Shown here: positions 56,890-63,999 of the stretch, in pieces | How positions within the stretch are numbered: the first letter of the stretch is position 1 | How the letters are laid out: the number at the start of each line of letters is the position of its first letter | Assembly (NCBI RefSeq): GCF_014692875.1 | Contig: NZ_CP061171.1 | Span: 558,001 to 622,000 of the forward strand | Direction: 5' to 3' | Length of the DNA stretch: 64,000 nucleotides | From: Pedobacter riviphilus | Lineage (GTDB): Bacteria; Bacteroidota; Bacteroidia; Sphingobacteriales; Sphingobacteriaceae | Translations under genes and position numbers: made by a program | Notes under the pieces: generated by a model | Told to the model about the DNA's origin: nothing | What the model saw: the letters and a program-made list of their open reading frames with translations, nothing else | Database searches by the model: none

Positions 56890-57576
56890 TGATGAGCCAC
56901 TGGCTATTCAATTGATACAAAATCATATTAACCAGCTGGATACTTTTGAGGTTGTGGGTACCTGCTCAAACGCGATTAAAGCATTGGAGATGTTAAGGAC
57001 CATACCGGTCGACCTGTTGTTCCTGGATATTAAAATGCCCCAGATTACCGGGATTGATTTTCTTAAAACCTTAAAAAATCCGCCTGCTGTAATTATTACA
57101 ACGGCTTACCGCGAATATGCAATAGAAGGTTACGACCTTGATCTGATTGATTATTTGCTTAAACCCATCACTTTTGACCGTTTTTTTAAAGCTGTAGACC
57201 GTTATTTAAGATTAAGAAGCCCTATTATTAAACCTGAGGCAATCCCCGTAGCTACCCAGCAGTTTATTTATGTCAAAACAGGGGGAAGTTTCACAATCTG
57301 AATAAGGATGAAGTATTGTATATTGAGAGTTTAAAAGATTATATTGTAATTCACTGTACCGATAGGAAGGTAACAGCCAAATACAAAATTGGTGAGCTGG
57401 AAACAGAACTTCAGAACAGCTCTTTTTTACGCATTCACCGCTCTTTTATAGTTAACTTGAAAAAGGTGACTGCTTTTACTGCTTACGATATTGAAATTGG
57501 TACAAAAGAATTACCAATAGGAGCGAGTTATAAAGAATATGTTTTTAAGAGACTGCAGTTAACCGCGTATAAATAA
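56864..57576 (+). CDS. LytTR-type response regulator, interrupted by a one-base frameshift
   Basis: Receiver domain: D9/D10 acidic pair, phosphorylated D55 in FLDIKMPQITG and K100. A LytTR DNA-binding domain follows (YIESLKDYIVIHCTDRKVTA, SSFLRIHRSFIVNLKKVTAF, ELPIGASYKEYV). The frame starting at 56864 stops at 57301 after VKTGGSFTI. The LytTR half continues in another frame to 57576. One extra base at 57281-57287 (gggggaa) gives KTGGKFHNLNKDEVLYIESL and a 237-residue protein of normal length. Overlaps the kinase by 26 bases. Likely intact in the cell; the alternative is a true two-domain break. Confidence 0.88.
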
Positions 57577-57614
57577 TGCGAACTGCTTTTCGTGCAGTAT
57601 TTCATCCTGAAATG

Positions 57615-57636
57615 AAAAAAGCCACTAAAGTGGCTT
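57615..57636 (-). terminator. Terminator between LytTR and zinc-ribbon genes
   Basis: aagccact and agtggctt with a two-base loop; six A on the upstream side give a T run on the reverse strand, so it mainly ends the zinc-ribbon gene. Confidence 0.7.
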
Positions 57637-57660
57637 AAATGAGATGCTAATTTATAGACT

Positions 57661-57837
57661 CTAATTAAATACGTAAAACTTATTAAAGCACTTATAACAC
57701 TTGTATCTCTTAACTGAAATCCATGGCATAAGCGTTTTAAAGAGAAAACCCCTTGGCACCCGATAGGTTTCGAAATTTTTACACTTCGGGCATGATAAGC
57801 GGGTTTTAACTAAAGTTAATTCTTCTGAGGGTTCCAT
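57661..57837 (-). CDS. Small zinc-ribbon-like protein, 58 residues
   Basis: Start chosen at the ATG whose first base is 57837 (MEPSEELTLVKTRLSCPKCK); the longer frame starts with TTG inside the promoter. Two CxxC pairs, CPKC and CYKC, about 31 residues apart with basic residues between (RGFLFKTLMPWISVKRYK), look like a treble-clef or zinc ribbon. A TAAATTTG -7 element lies at 57865-57872 on the reverse strand. Function unknown; it may bind nucleic acid. It lies next to the zinc-type locus but there is no sign of shared control. Confidence 0.65.
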   Translation of the reverse strand: MEPSEELTLVKTRLSCPKCKNFETYRVPRGFLFKTLMPWISVKRYKCYKCFNKFYVFN

Positions 57838-57942
57838 AATAAGCGTAAGTTTGGTTGGGTAAATCAAATTTACACAAAATAAAACCTAAGAATATCATCG
57901 AAAAACTACCATTTTGTTCATTTCATCGACTATTATTTCATT

Positions 57943-59145
57943 TTAGGGCAAAACGCGCTCAAAAGGGTTCTTAAAGGTATTTTTTGTTTTATAATTTTTT
58001 ACTTCTGTATCAGTTAACAGACAATATTCGAGCGATTTTTTTAGCGCATCGCTATTCATTTCCTGTCCAATAAAAACAAGCTCATTTTTACGGTCTCCAA
58101 AGTCATTATCCCAATTTGCATCAATTTCAGTTCTATTTTCAAGGTAGTCTACGTATTGTTCACGTTCATGTTGCTGCATACTTGCCCACCAAACCCCTGC
58201 CGGATCGATACGTAGTGAACCGCCCGCTTGCGAGAAATTAATAGCCTGCTCGGGCATGGCAGCTAAATAGAAGATGCCTTTTGATCGGATAATATTCTGT
58301 GGAAATTCCTTATTGATGTAATGCCATAATCTTTCAGGATGAAAAGGTTTTTTGGAACGGAATACCATTGAACTTATTCCATATTCTTCAGTTTCTGGCT
58401 GATGAATTTCTTCCAGTTCTTTTTTCCATCCGGCACCATCTGATGCTGATTCAAAATCGAATAGACCGGTATTTAAGAGTAAGACCGGATCTATTTCTCC
58501 AAAAAGTGTCTGATAAATTTTGGCAGTTGGGTTAAGTTTTGCAATTAACGTCTTAAGTACTTTAAGATCGGTATCGCTTACCAGGTCTGTTTTATTCAAT
58601 AAAATTACATTGGCAAATTCGATCTGGTCGGTAAGTAGATTTACTATAGTGCGTTTATCAGCTACATTATCAACCATGTGGCGGTCGGCAAGTTTATCTG
58701 CCGAACCAAAATCCCTGTAAAAATTATAAGCGTCTACAACAGTTACCATCGTATCTAACCGGCTAAACCTGCTCAGATCAATGCCCGAGGCCTCATCAAT
58801 AAAAGAAAATGTTTGGGCTACAGGGATGGGTTCAGATATTCCGGTACTTTCAATCAGCAGGTAATCGAACCGATCTTCTTTTGCCAACCTTTCTACTTCA
58901 ATCATCAGATCTTCACGCAGCGTACAGCAGATGCAACCATTGCTCATTTCTACCAGTTTTTCATCAGTTTTAGATAGGGCATGTTGGTTTTTAACCATGG
59001 CAGCATCAATGTTTACCTCACTCATATCGTTTACAATAACGGCCACTTTTAAATCTTGCTTATTCTTTAATATGGCGTTGAGCAGCGTTGTTTTGCCGCT
59101 GCCTAAAAAACCGCTTAATACGGTTACCGGTAATTTCTTTATCAT
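57943..59145 (-). CDS. COG0523/CobW-type GTPase, likely zinc metallochaperone
   Basis: Start chosen at the ATG whose first base is 59145 (MIKKLPVTVLSGFLGSGKTT). 400 residues. P-loop GSGKTT at 15-20; metal-binding CxCC at 71-74 in NGCICCTLRED, the hallmark of this G3E subgroup; NKTD near 176. The C-terminal CobW_C domain follows (FRSKKPFHPERLWHYI, IRSKGIFYLAAMPEQAINFS). The C-domain carries no long His run. Relatives (ZigA, YeiR, YjiA) deliver zinc to target proteins when zinc is scarce. It is divergent from the MerC operon and shares a control region with it. Confidence 0.9.
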   Translation of the reverse strand: MIKKLPVTVLSGFLGSGKTTLLNAILKNKQDLKVAVIVNDMSEVNIDAAMVKNQHALSKTDEKLVEMSNGCICCTLREDLMIEVERLAKEDRFDYLLIESTGISEPIPVAQTFSFIDEASGIDLSRFSRLDTMVTVVDAYNFYRDFGSADKLADRHMVDNVADKRTIVNLLTDQIEFANVILLNKTDLVSDTDLKVLKTLIAKLNPTAKIYQTLFGEIDPVLLLNTGLFDFESASDGAGWKKELEEIHQPETEEYGISSMVFRSKKPFHPERLWHYINKEFPQNIIRSKGIFYLAAMPEQAINFSQAGGSLRIDPAGVWWASMQQHEREQYVDYLENRTEIDANWDNDFGDRKNELVFIGQEMNSDALKKSLEYCLLTDTEVKNYKTKNTFKNPFERVLP

Positions 59146-59163
59146 TTTAATGCAATTATGCTG

Positions 59164-59171
59164 CAAATATA
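59164..59171 (-). promoter_or_regulatory. Reverse-strand TATATTTG element of the COG0523 gene
   Basis: caaatata on the + strand is TATATTTG on the reverse strand, 18 bases before the reverse-strand ATG. Matches TAnnTTTG. Confidence 0.6.
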
Positions 59172-59186
59172 ATGTTGATTGTTTTA

Positions 59187-59207
59187 AATGCAACTAAATT
59201 GCTTTTA
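59187..59207. promoter_or_regulatory. Imperfect palindrome, candidate Zur/Fur operator
   Basis: aaatgcaa, a five-base centre ctaaa, then ttgctttt: seven of eight arm positions are complementary (GCAA and TTGC are perfect). It lies between the two divergent TATATTTG elements and overlaps the + strand one at its edge. A Fur-family gene ends the + strand unit, so metal control is plausible. The site match is by pattern only. Confidence 0.45.
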
Positions 59208-59213
59208 TATTTG
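59206..59213 (+). promoter_or_regulatory. TATATTTG element of the MerC-ABC-DUF3299 unit
   Basis: Matches TAnnTTTG, 18 bases before the MerC start at 59232. Overlaps the end of the palindrome. Confidence 0.6.
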
Positions 59214-59231
59214 TTAACTAAATTTATTCTA

Positions 59232-59624
59232 ATGAAACTACGGAGCTACAGAATCAACCTCGACCGGATAGGTATTACAGCCTCAACACTTTGTGCTATA
59301 CATTGCGCCGCATTGCCATTTTTAATTACCGTTTTACCCTTGTGGGGGATGGGTTTTCTGGCCAATGAAGCGGTTGAGATTACCATGATAGCAGTTTCGT
59401 TGATTGTAGGTATTTGGAGTTTAAGTACGGCATATCGCAAACAACACCGCCGTATGATACCAATCCTGGTACTTATTGCTGGCTTTGCATGCATTGCATT
59501 GGGGCATTTTTCGGGCATCGAACCATTGGAGCCCATCTTGATCCCAATTGGCGGCTTTACCATTGCTGTAGCCCATTATATCAATTTAAGAATGCTTAAA
59601 TCTTGCCCATTGGGTCATCAATAG
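59232..59624 (+). CDS. MerC-domain membrane protein
   Basis: Start chosen at ATG 59232 (MKLRSYRINLDRIGITASTL); the longer frame begins at an upstream ATG inside the control region. 130 residues with four hydrophobic helices (about 14-32, 41-64, 74-92, 97-117). A metal-type CxxHC motif (C21, H24, C25 in CAIHCAALPF) sits in the first helix, and CPLGH closes the protein. MerC was first known as a mercury carrier, but no mer genes are here. Its place divergent from a COG0523 gene points to zinc or another divalent metal. Followed after 6 bases by a small lipoprotein gene. Confidence 0.8.
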   Translation: MKLRSYRINLDRIGITASTLCAIHCAALPFLITVLPLWGMGFLANEAVEITMIAVSLIVGIWSLSTAYRKQHRRMIPILVLIAGFACIALGHFSGIEPLEPILIPIGGFTIAVAHYINLRMLKSCPLGHQ

Positions 59625-59630
59625 TCAATT

Positions 59631-59795
59631 ATGTCAATGAACCATAAAATCTTATTTATCCCTGCATTGCTATTTATAATGATGTTAAACCCTGCCTGTA
59701 AGCACGGTACAAATGATGGAATAGAACTGTACAGGCGTTATGCCATTAAAAATCTGATTGTTAAAAAAAAGCAAAAGGCAGTACATCATGATTAA
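59631..59795 (+). CDS. Small putative lipoprotein, 54 residues
   Basis: ATG 59631 to the stop at 59793-59795. A hydrophobic N-terminus (HKILFIPALLFIMMLNPAC) leads to a lipobox NPAC with C23. The mature part is 32 residues, mostly polar and basic: KHGTNDGIELYRRYAIKN, then KKKQKAVHHD. Its end overlaps the ABC ATPase start (ATG at 59788) by eight bases. Six bases after MerC. No family is recognised. A related place in Pseudomonas has a small exported protein before a similar ABC unit, from memory. Too short for usual gene finders. Confidence 0.6.
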   Translation: MSMNHKILFIPALLFIMMLNPACKHGTNDGIELYRRYAIKNLIVKKKQKAVHHD

Positions 59796-60414
59796 AATCA
59801 GCTCATTAGCGCATGTTTATGATAAGGGGAGAAGCTTAAAATTTCCGTGCTGGGAAATCGCCGACATGGAGCAATGGCTTCTGCTAGGTGCATCAGGCAG
59901 TGGCAAGAGTACACTTCTTAATATTATTTCCGGTCTTTTAAAGCCAAGCCAAGGTGAAGTTTTAATTAACGGAACCGATTTATATACTTTGCCTGCAAGG
60001 GGCCGGGATAGGTTTAGGGGAAGGCATATCGGCATCATTTTTCAAAGGCCGCATCTTATTCGTTCTCTTGATGTGCTCGATAACTTAGAACTTGCTGCGG
60101 TAATGGCTGGTTTGCCTATCGATCATGAGCGAAACCTTTCGCTTTTAGCAGATCTAGGTATCGACGAGCTGGCTAAAAATTACCCTGATGAATTAAGTCA
60201 AGGGCAGTTGCAAAGGGTTTCGGTAGCGCGTGCACTGGTAAACAAACCCGATCTGTTAATTGCAGATGAACCTACCTCTAGCTTAGATGATGAAAATGCC
60301 AATCAGGTAATCCATATGCTGACTACCCAGGCTAAAGATAATGGTGCTGCGCTGATTATTGCCACGCACGACGGAAGGGTCCGGGATCACATTACTAAAA
60401 CCTACCTACTCTAA
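59788..60414 (+). CDS. ABC transporter ATP-binding protein (LolD/MacB type)
   Basis: Start chosen at ATG 59788 (MIKISSLAHVYDKGRSL). 208 residues. Walker A GASGSGKST near 33-41; ABC signature LSQGQLQRVSVARALV near 133-148; Walker B LLIADEPTSSLDDENA near 155-170; H-loop ATHDGRV near 194. Class of MacB/LolD/FtsE ATPases that power FtsX-type permeases by mechanotransmission rather than classic import. The next gene encodes that permease and overlaps by one base. Confidence 0.93.
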   Translation: MIKISSLAHVYDKGRSLKFPCWEIADMEQWLLLGASGSGKSTLLNIISGLLKPSQGEVLINGTDLYTLPARGRDRFRGRHIGIIFQRPHLIRSLDVLDNLELAAVMAGLPIDHERNLSLLADLGIDELAKNYPDELSQGQLQRVSVARALVNKPDLLIADEPTSSLDDENANQVIHMLTTQAKDNGAALIIATHDGRVRDHITKTYLL

Positions 60415-61628
60415 TGAATATCTTTAAAATCAGTACCAAAAACCTCGTCAGGAATAAGCTCACAACAATTTTAAATATTATTTTGGTTGCCTTTGGTGTG
60501 GGCATCCTGTCTGTTCTCTTTTTGGCTTCTACACAGATTAGCAACAAACTGGAGAAAAATGCTAAGGATATCGATCTGGTTGTAGGTGCAAAAGGAAGCC
60601 CCTTACAGTTGATATTAAGCAGCATTTATCATATCGATTACCCAACAGGAAATATCCCAGCTAAAGATGCCTACAAATTAATGCAGAACCCGATGGTTAA
60701 AAGGGCCGTGCCATTGGCATTAGGCGATAATTACAACGGTTACCGGATTGTTGGTACCGATAGTACTTTCTCTAATCTTTATGGTTTATCCATTCAAAAT
60801 GGCAGTTTTTGGCATAAAGATCTGGAAGTAACTTTGGGTAGCACAGTAGCTTTAACCACCAAGCTTAAGATTGGCGATTCTTTTTTCGGTGCACATGGCT
60901 TAACCGGGAATGGAGATGTGCATAAACAACATGCCTACCAGGTAAAAGGGATCTTAAAACCACAGGGAAACATCACTGATAATTTAATCCTCACTAATAT
61001 TGGCAGTGTGTATAAAATGCATGAAGAGCAGCATAGTGAGGGCCATAGCCGCGCTCCTGTGGAAGAAGCCAAAGAAATTAATGATAAACAGATTACAGCT
61101 TTGCTGATCCAGTATAAATCGCCAATGTCGGTTATTCTTTTCCCGCGGATGGTTAACCAGAGCACTAACATGCAGGCCGCATCTCCGGCGATGGAAAGCG
61201 CAAGGTTGTTTTCGCTCGTTGGAGTTGGAATAGATACCCTACAATGGTTTGCCATATTTATTATGGGGATTGCCGCCCTGAGTATTTTTATCAGTCTTTA
61301 CAACGCGATGAAAGAGCGGAAATACGATTTGGCCGTTATGCGTTGCCTGGGCGCATCAAAATTGAAATTGTTTTTTCTGGTCATGTTTGAAGGGGTTTTG
61401 GTTACGTTTATCGGTGCCTGTTTGGGTTTACTGATCGGCCATACTGCGCTTGAGGTAATCGGGATCTATCAGGAATCTTCGCAGGCAAAATTAACCGGGC
61501 TTACTGCAATTCCCCAAGAAGTCTATTTAATCTGGATCGGACTGTTTATAGGCACTTTGGCTTCACTTATCCCTGCTATGCAGATTTACAAAGTTGACAT
61601 TGCCCAAACCTTAATCAAAGACAGATAA
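60414..61628 (+). CDS. FtsX/MacB-type ABC permease
   Basis: 404 residues. N-terminal helix about 17-38 (LTTILNIILVAFGVGILSVL). A periplasmic MacB-like domain follows (LDVVVGAKGSPLQLILSSIY begins with KDIDLVVGAKG), spanning about 45-275. Then three membrane helices at about 280-300, 322-345 and 365-385, with the FtsX pattern MKERKYDLAVMRCLGASKLKL. The C-terminus is DIAQTLIKDR. Such pairs link ATP use to work on periplasmic cargo. The ATPase gene overlaps by one base and a DUF3299 gene starts 17 bases later. Confidence 0.92.
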   Translation: MNIFKISTKNLVRNKLTTILNIILVAFGVGILSVLFLASTQISNKLEKNAKDIDLVVGAKGSPLQLILSSIYHIDYPTGNIPAKDAYKLMQNPMVKRAVPLALGDNYNGYRIVGTDSTFSNLYGLSIQNGSFWHKDLEVTLGSTVALTTKLKIGDSFFGAHGLTGNGDVHKQHAYQVKGILKPQGNITDNLILTNIGSVYKMHEEQHSEGHSRAPVEEAKEINDKQITALLIQYKSPMSVILFPRMVNQSTNMQAASPAMESARLFSLVGVGIDTLQWFAIFIMGIAALSIFISLYNAMKERKYDLAVMRCLGASKLKLFFLVMFEGVLVTFIGACLGLLIGHTALEVIGIYQESSQAKLTGLTAIPQEVYLIWIGLFIGTLASLIPAMQIYKVDIAQTLIKDR

Positions 61629-61645
61629 CCTTAAAGGTTTATGTA

Positions 61646-62082
61646 ATGAAGAAATTAGTTTTTTTGGTTGTTTTATGTTTAGGTGCCCAGGTATTGGCAG
61701 CGCAGGTTCGGGTACATACCGACATGCGTACGCCAACCTGGAATGTAATCGGCTTAAGGTACGATGCGGAACTTGCACCAGGCAAATGGGGAAGTGTTTT
61801 CCCACCAGCATTAAAAGCGTTAAACAATAAGGTAATCGAACTGCCGGGTTATATCATCCCACAAAAGTAGGTTCGAAATTTAGCGAATTTATGTTCTCTA
61901 TCGTGCCGATTGCCTCATGTCCATACTGTGGTGCCGGAGATATCCCATCAATGATCCAGGTGAAAATGCTGACAGCCATCCCGATTACAGAAAAGCCGAT
62001 TAAACTTAAAGGAATCTTCATTATTAACGATTCTGGCGATGATAGGAGTGAGTTTTTTCTTTTAAATGCAAAACAGTTATGA
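61646..62082 (+). CDS. DUF3299-type secreted protein 1, interrupted by a one-base frameshift
   Basis: Signal peptide (MKKLVFLVVLCLGAQVLA). Family core: VRVHTDMRTPTWNVIGLRYD, LKALNNKVIELPGYIIP, then SIVPIASCPYCGAGDIPSMI with a CxxC. The frame stops at 61870; the second half is read from 61891. Compared with the next gene, one base is missing at 61858-61866 (ccc aca), where I-P-T-K-V is expected. Repair gives 145 residues, the same as its neighbour. DUF3299 proteins occur in zinc-limitation operons of other bacteria and are thought to act in the periplasm with the MacB-like ABC unit. It ends over the next start. Confidence 0.83.
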
Positions 62083-62516
62083 TCAAAGAATATATAACAG
62101 TTTTATTGATACTGATCTCTTTTTCTGCCGTTGCGCAGGTAAATGTACATACTGATATGCGCACGCCAACCTGGAACCTGATTGGCCTGAAGTACGACAA
62201 ACAGGTTAAACCGCTGGTATGGCAGGCGGTTTTTCCACCGGCATTAAAAGCTATCAATAACAAAGTGATCGAACTGCCCGGTTTTATTATTCCAACCAAA
62301 GTAGGCAATAGTTTTACCGAGTTTATGTTTTCAATTGTACCGGTTGCCTCCTGTCCGTATTGTGGTACAGGCGATATTCCCTCAATGATTGAAGTTAAAA
62401 CACTGAAACCGGTTACCTGGACAGAAGAACCGATTACTCTTAAAGGAAAGTTTGTAATCAACGATTCAGGCGATAGCCGGTCTACCTTTTTTCTTTTAGA
62501 TGCTGTAAAACGATGA
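62079..62516 (+). CDS. DUF3299-type secreted protein 2
   Basis: 145 residues, a close paralogue of the gene before it (same VHTDMRTPTWN, ALKAINNKVIELPG and FMFSIVPVASCPYCGTGD blocks). Signal peptide about 1-19 (MIKEYITVLLILISFSAVA). CxxC is C92/C95. Overlaps its neighbour by four bases (ATGA) and the third member by four bases. The two copies look like a recent tandem duplication. Role inferred: metal-binding or thiol partner of the ABC unit. Confidence 0.85.
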   Translation: MIKEYITVLLILISFSAVAQVNVHTDMRTPTWNLIGLKYDKQVKPLVWQAVFPPALKAINNKVIELPGFIIPTKVGNSFTEFMFSIVPVASCPYCGTGDIPSMIEVKTLKPVTWTEEPITLKGKFVINDSGDSRSTFFLLDAVKR

Positions 62517-62965
62517 GACATTTATTACATGCTGTTTTTATTCTATTTTCGGTGTGTACAGCCACTGCACAAACGCAAAAGCATAACCCAAAAGATCAGT
62601 TACGGTCTTTAAACTGGGATGTAATTGGCTCGGTGAAGTTTGAACTAACCGAAAAGAACGAGCTTTTGCCTCTTTTTACAGAATCGATCAAACGTTTTGA
62701 AAATAGAACATTTGATTTAACAGGTTACCTGATCCCGATAAAAAGCGGACAAAAGCAACAAAAATTCTTATTGGCCACACTACCGATCAACCAGTGTTAT
62801 TTTTGTGGACAGAACGGTGTTCCAGTGATGATCATGATCGAAATGGAAAGCGCTACCGTTTACAGCGAAAAACCGATCCACGTGGAAGGGATTTTAAAAC
62901 TGGAACAGAAAGATGCGAGTTATGCTCCACCAATTAGCCTCAAAAATGCCAAACTCATTAATTAA
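62513..62965 (+). CDS. DUF3299-like secreted protein 3
   Basis: 150 residues. Signal peptide to about 20 (MRHLLHAVFILFSVCTATAQ). Shares the layout of the two before it but diverges more: LRSLNWDVIGSVKFELTEKN, FDLTGYLIPIKSGQKQQKFL, then NQCYFCGQNGVPVMIMIEME with CxxC C95/C98, and no VHTDMRTPTW block. Starts within the stop of gene 2 (ATGA). It is followed after 20 bases by the Fur-family gene. Confidence 0.75.
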   Translation: MRHLLHAVFILFSVCTATAQTQKHNPKDQLRSLNWDVIGSVKFELTEKNELLPLFTESIKRFENRTFDLTGYLIPIKSGQKQQKFLLATLPINQCYFCGQNGVPVMIMIEMESATVYSEKPIHVEGILKLEQKDASYAPPISLKNAKLIN

Positions 62966-62970
62966 TTGCT

Positions 62971-62978
62971 TATTTTTG
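62971..62978 (+). promoter_or_regulatory. Possible promoter of the Fur gene
   Basis: TATTTTTG fits TAnnTTTG and ends seven bases before the ATG, so the transcript would be nearly leaderless. No clear -33 TTTG. Fur may also be read from the upstream unit. Confidence 0.4.
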
Positions 62979-62985
62979 TATTGTT

Positions 62986-63423
62986 ATGGAAAATAATACC
63001 GCGCGTTTCGAAAAACTTTTGGTTAAGAATGGACTAAAAAGAACTGCCCCACGTTTGCAGGTGCTGGAGATTTTGAGTGGAAGAGATTCTGCAACCTCGC
63101 AGCCTTATTTGGAGCAGGTGATGGGGAAGGATGCAGATCGTGTTACTTTGTACCGTGTTTTGCAGGCTTTTGAAGAAAAAGGGATTATCCACAAGGTTTT
63201 AGATCAACAGGGCACAGCCAACTATGCCATCTGCTCTGATGGTTGCAGTGCGCACGAGCACCATGATGAGCATGTGCATTTTAACTGTGATAACTGCCAT
63301 AAAATTTACTGTTTAGATACCGTTAAAATTCCGGCGCTAAAAGTTCCGGCAGGTTTTAAGGTAGAACATCTTAATCTGATTGCTACCGGTATATGTGCCA
63401 GTTGCTCAGATAAGATAAATTAA
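62986..63423 (+). CDS. Fur-family metal-responsive repressor, Zur-like
   Basis: 145 residues. Winged-helix N-domain (NGLKRTAPRLQVLEILSGRD, DRVTLYRVLQAFEEKGIIHK). Structural zinc site C101/C104 and C137/C140. A His cluster H90, H92, H93, H96, H98 (AHEHHDEHVHF) is the regulatory metal site. The arrangement fits Fur, Zur or PerR; the zinc-linked neighbours favour Zur. It would repress the divergent control region at 59164-59213. It directly abuts the convergent LuxE-type gene. Confidence 0.82.
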   Translation: MENNTARFEKLLVKNGLKRTAPRLQVLEILSGRDSATSQPYLEQVMGKDADRVTLYRVLQAFEEKGIIHKVLDQQGTANYAICSDGCSAHEHHDEHVHFNCDNCHKIYCLDTVKIPALKVPAGFKVEHLNLIATGICASCSDKIN

Positions 63424-63999
63424 TTACTGCACTAAAAGATTACAGCCTCTTATATCGGCATTGTCAAACCGGCCGAGTACTTCAAAACGCTGATCGGGAT
63501 TGATCCTGCCCAGATCTTGTGTAGCAATAAACGAGCAGGAATTGATATTGGCCAAATCGATTACGTTAATGCCGCCAGTTCTGCCATTTTCGATTAAACT
63601 TAAAGGATCATTGGTATCTCGTATTAAAACCTGCATCCAGTTAGGGCAGTTAAAAATACCTTCACCTAAAGAATAGGCCTGAGAAAGTAGTTCCGTCATT
63701 CCGTATTCACTATGGATCGCTTTTACGCCAAACCCTTTGGTTAACTGTTCATGTAGCTCCTCGCGCACCATTTCTTTACGTTTTCCTTTCATTCCTCCGG
63801 TTTCCATTACAATCAGGCCAGGAAAATCGATATCGTATTGTTCTATAAAATCGAGCAGGGCATAAGTGACGCCTATTAAAACGGTTTTCTGATTTTTCGA
63901 TTGGAGTTCGAGAAGGGTCTGTAGCAGCTCATCGTGGTTATATAAAAAATATCCGCTTTGCGGATGTTTGCTCTTTTCAATCAGATCGTTTACCATGTA
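63424..63999 (-). CDS. LuxE/PaaK-type acyl-protein synthetase family, C-terminal part
   Basis: Reverse-strand frame open to the window edge, so the N-terminus lies beyond 64000. About 191 residues seen. Motifs of the LuxE family: IEKSKHPQSGYFLYNHDELL, VMETGGMKGKRKEMVREEL with the G-G-M-K-G turn, HSEYGMTELLSQAYSLGEGI, and FIATQDLGRINPDQRFEVLG with GRFDN. LuxE activates fatty acids as acyl-adenylate; related Bacteroidetes proteins are linked to polysaccharide or lipid genes. The stop abuts the fur stop with no gap. Confidence 0.8.
   Translation of the reverse strand, partial: YMVNDLIEKSKHPQSGYFLYNHDELLQTLLELQSKNQKTVLIGVTYALLDFIEQYDIDFPGLIVMETGGMKGKRKEMVREELHEQLTKGFGVKAIHSEYGMTELLSQAYSLGEGIFNCPNWMQVLIRDTNDPLSLIENGRTGGINVIDLANINSCSFIATQDLGRINPDQRFEVLGRFDNADIRGCNLLVQ

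Noticed and set aside
59232..59624. MerC as part of a mercury-resistance operon
   Set aside because: No merA, merT, merP or merR-type gene is nearby; the neighbours fit a zinc-type system better.
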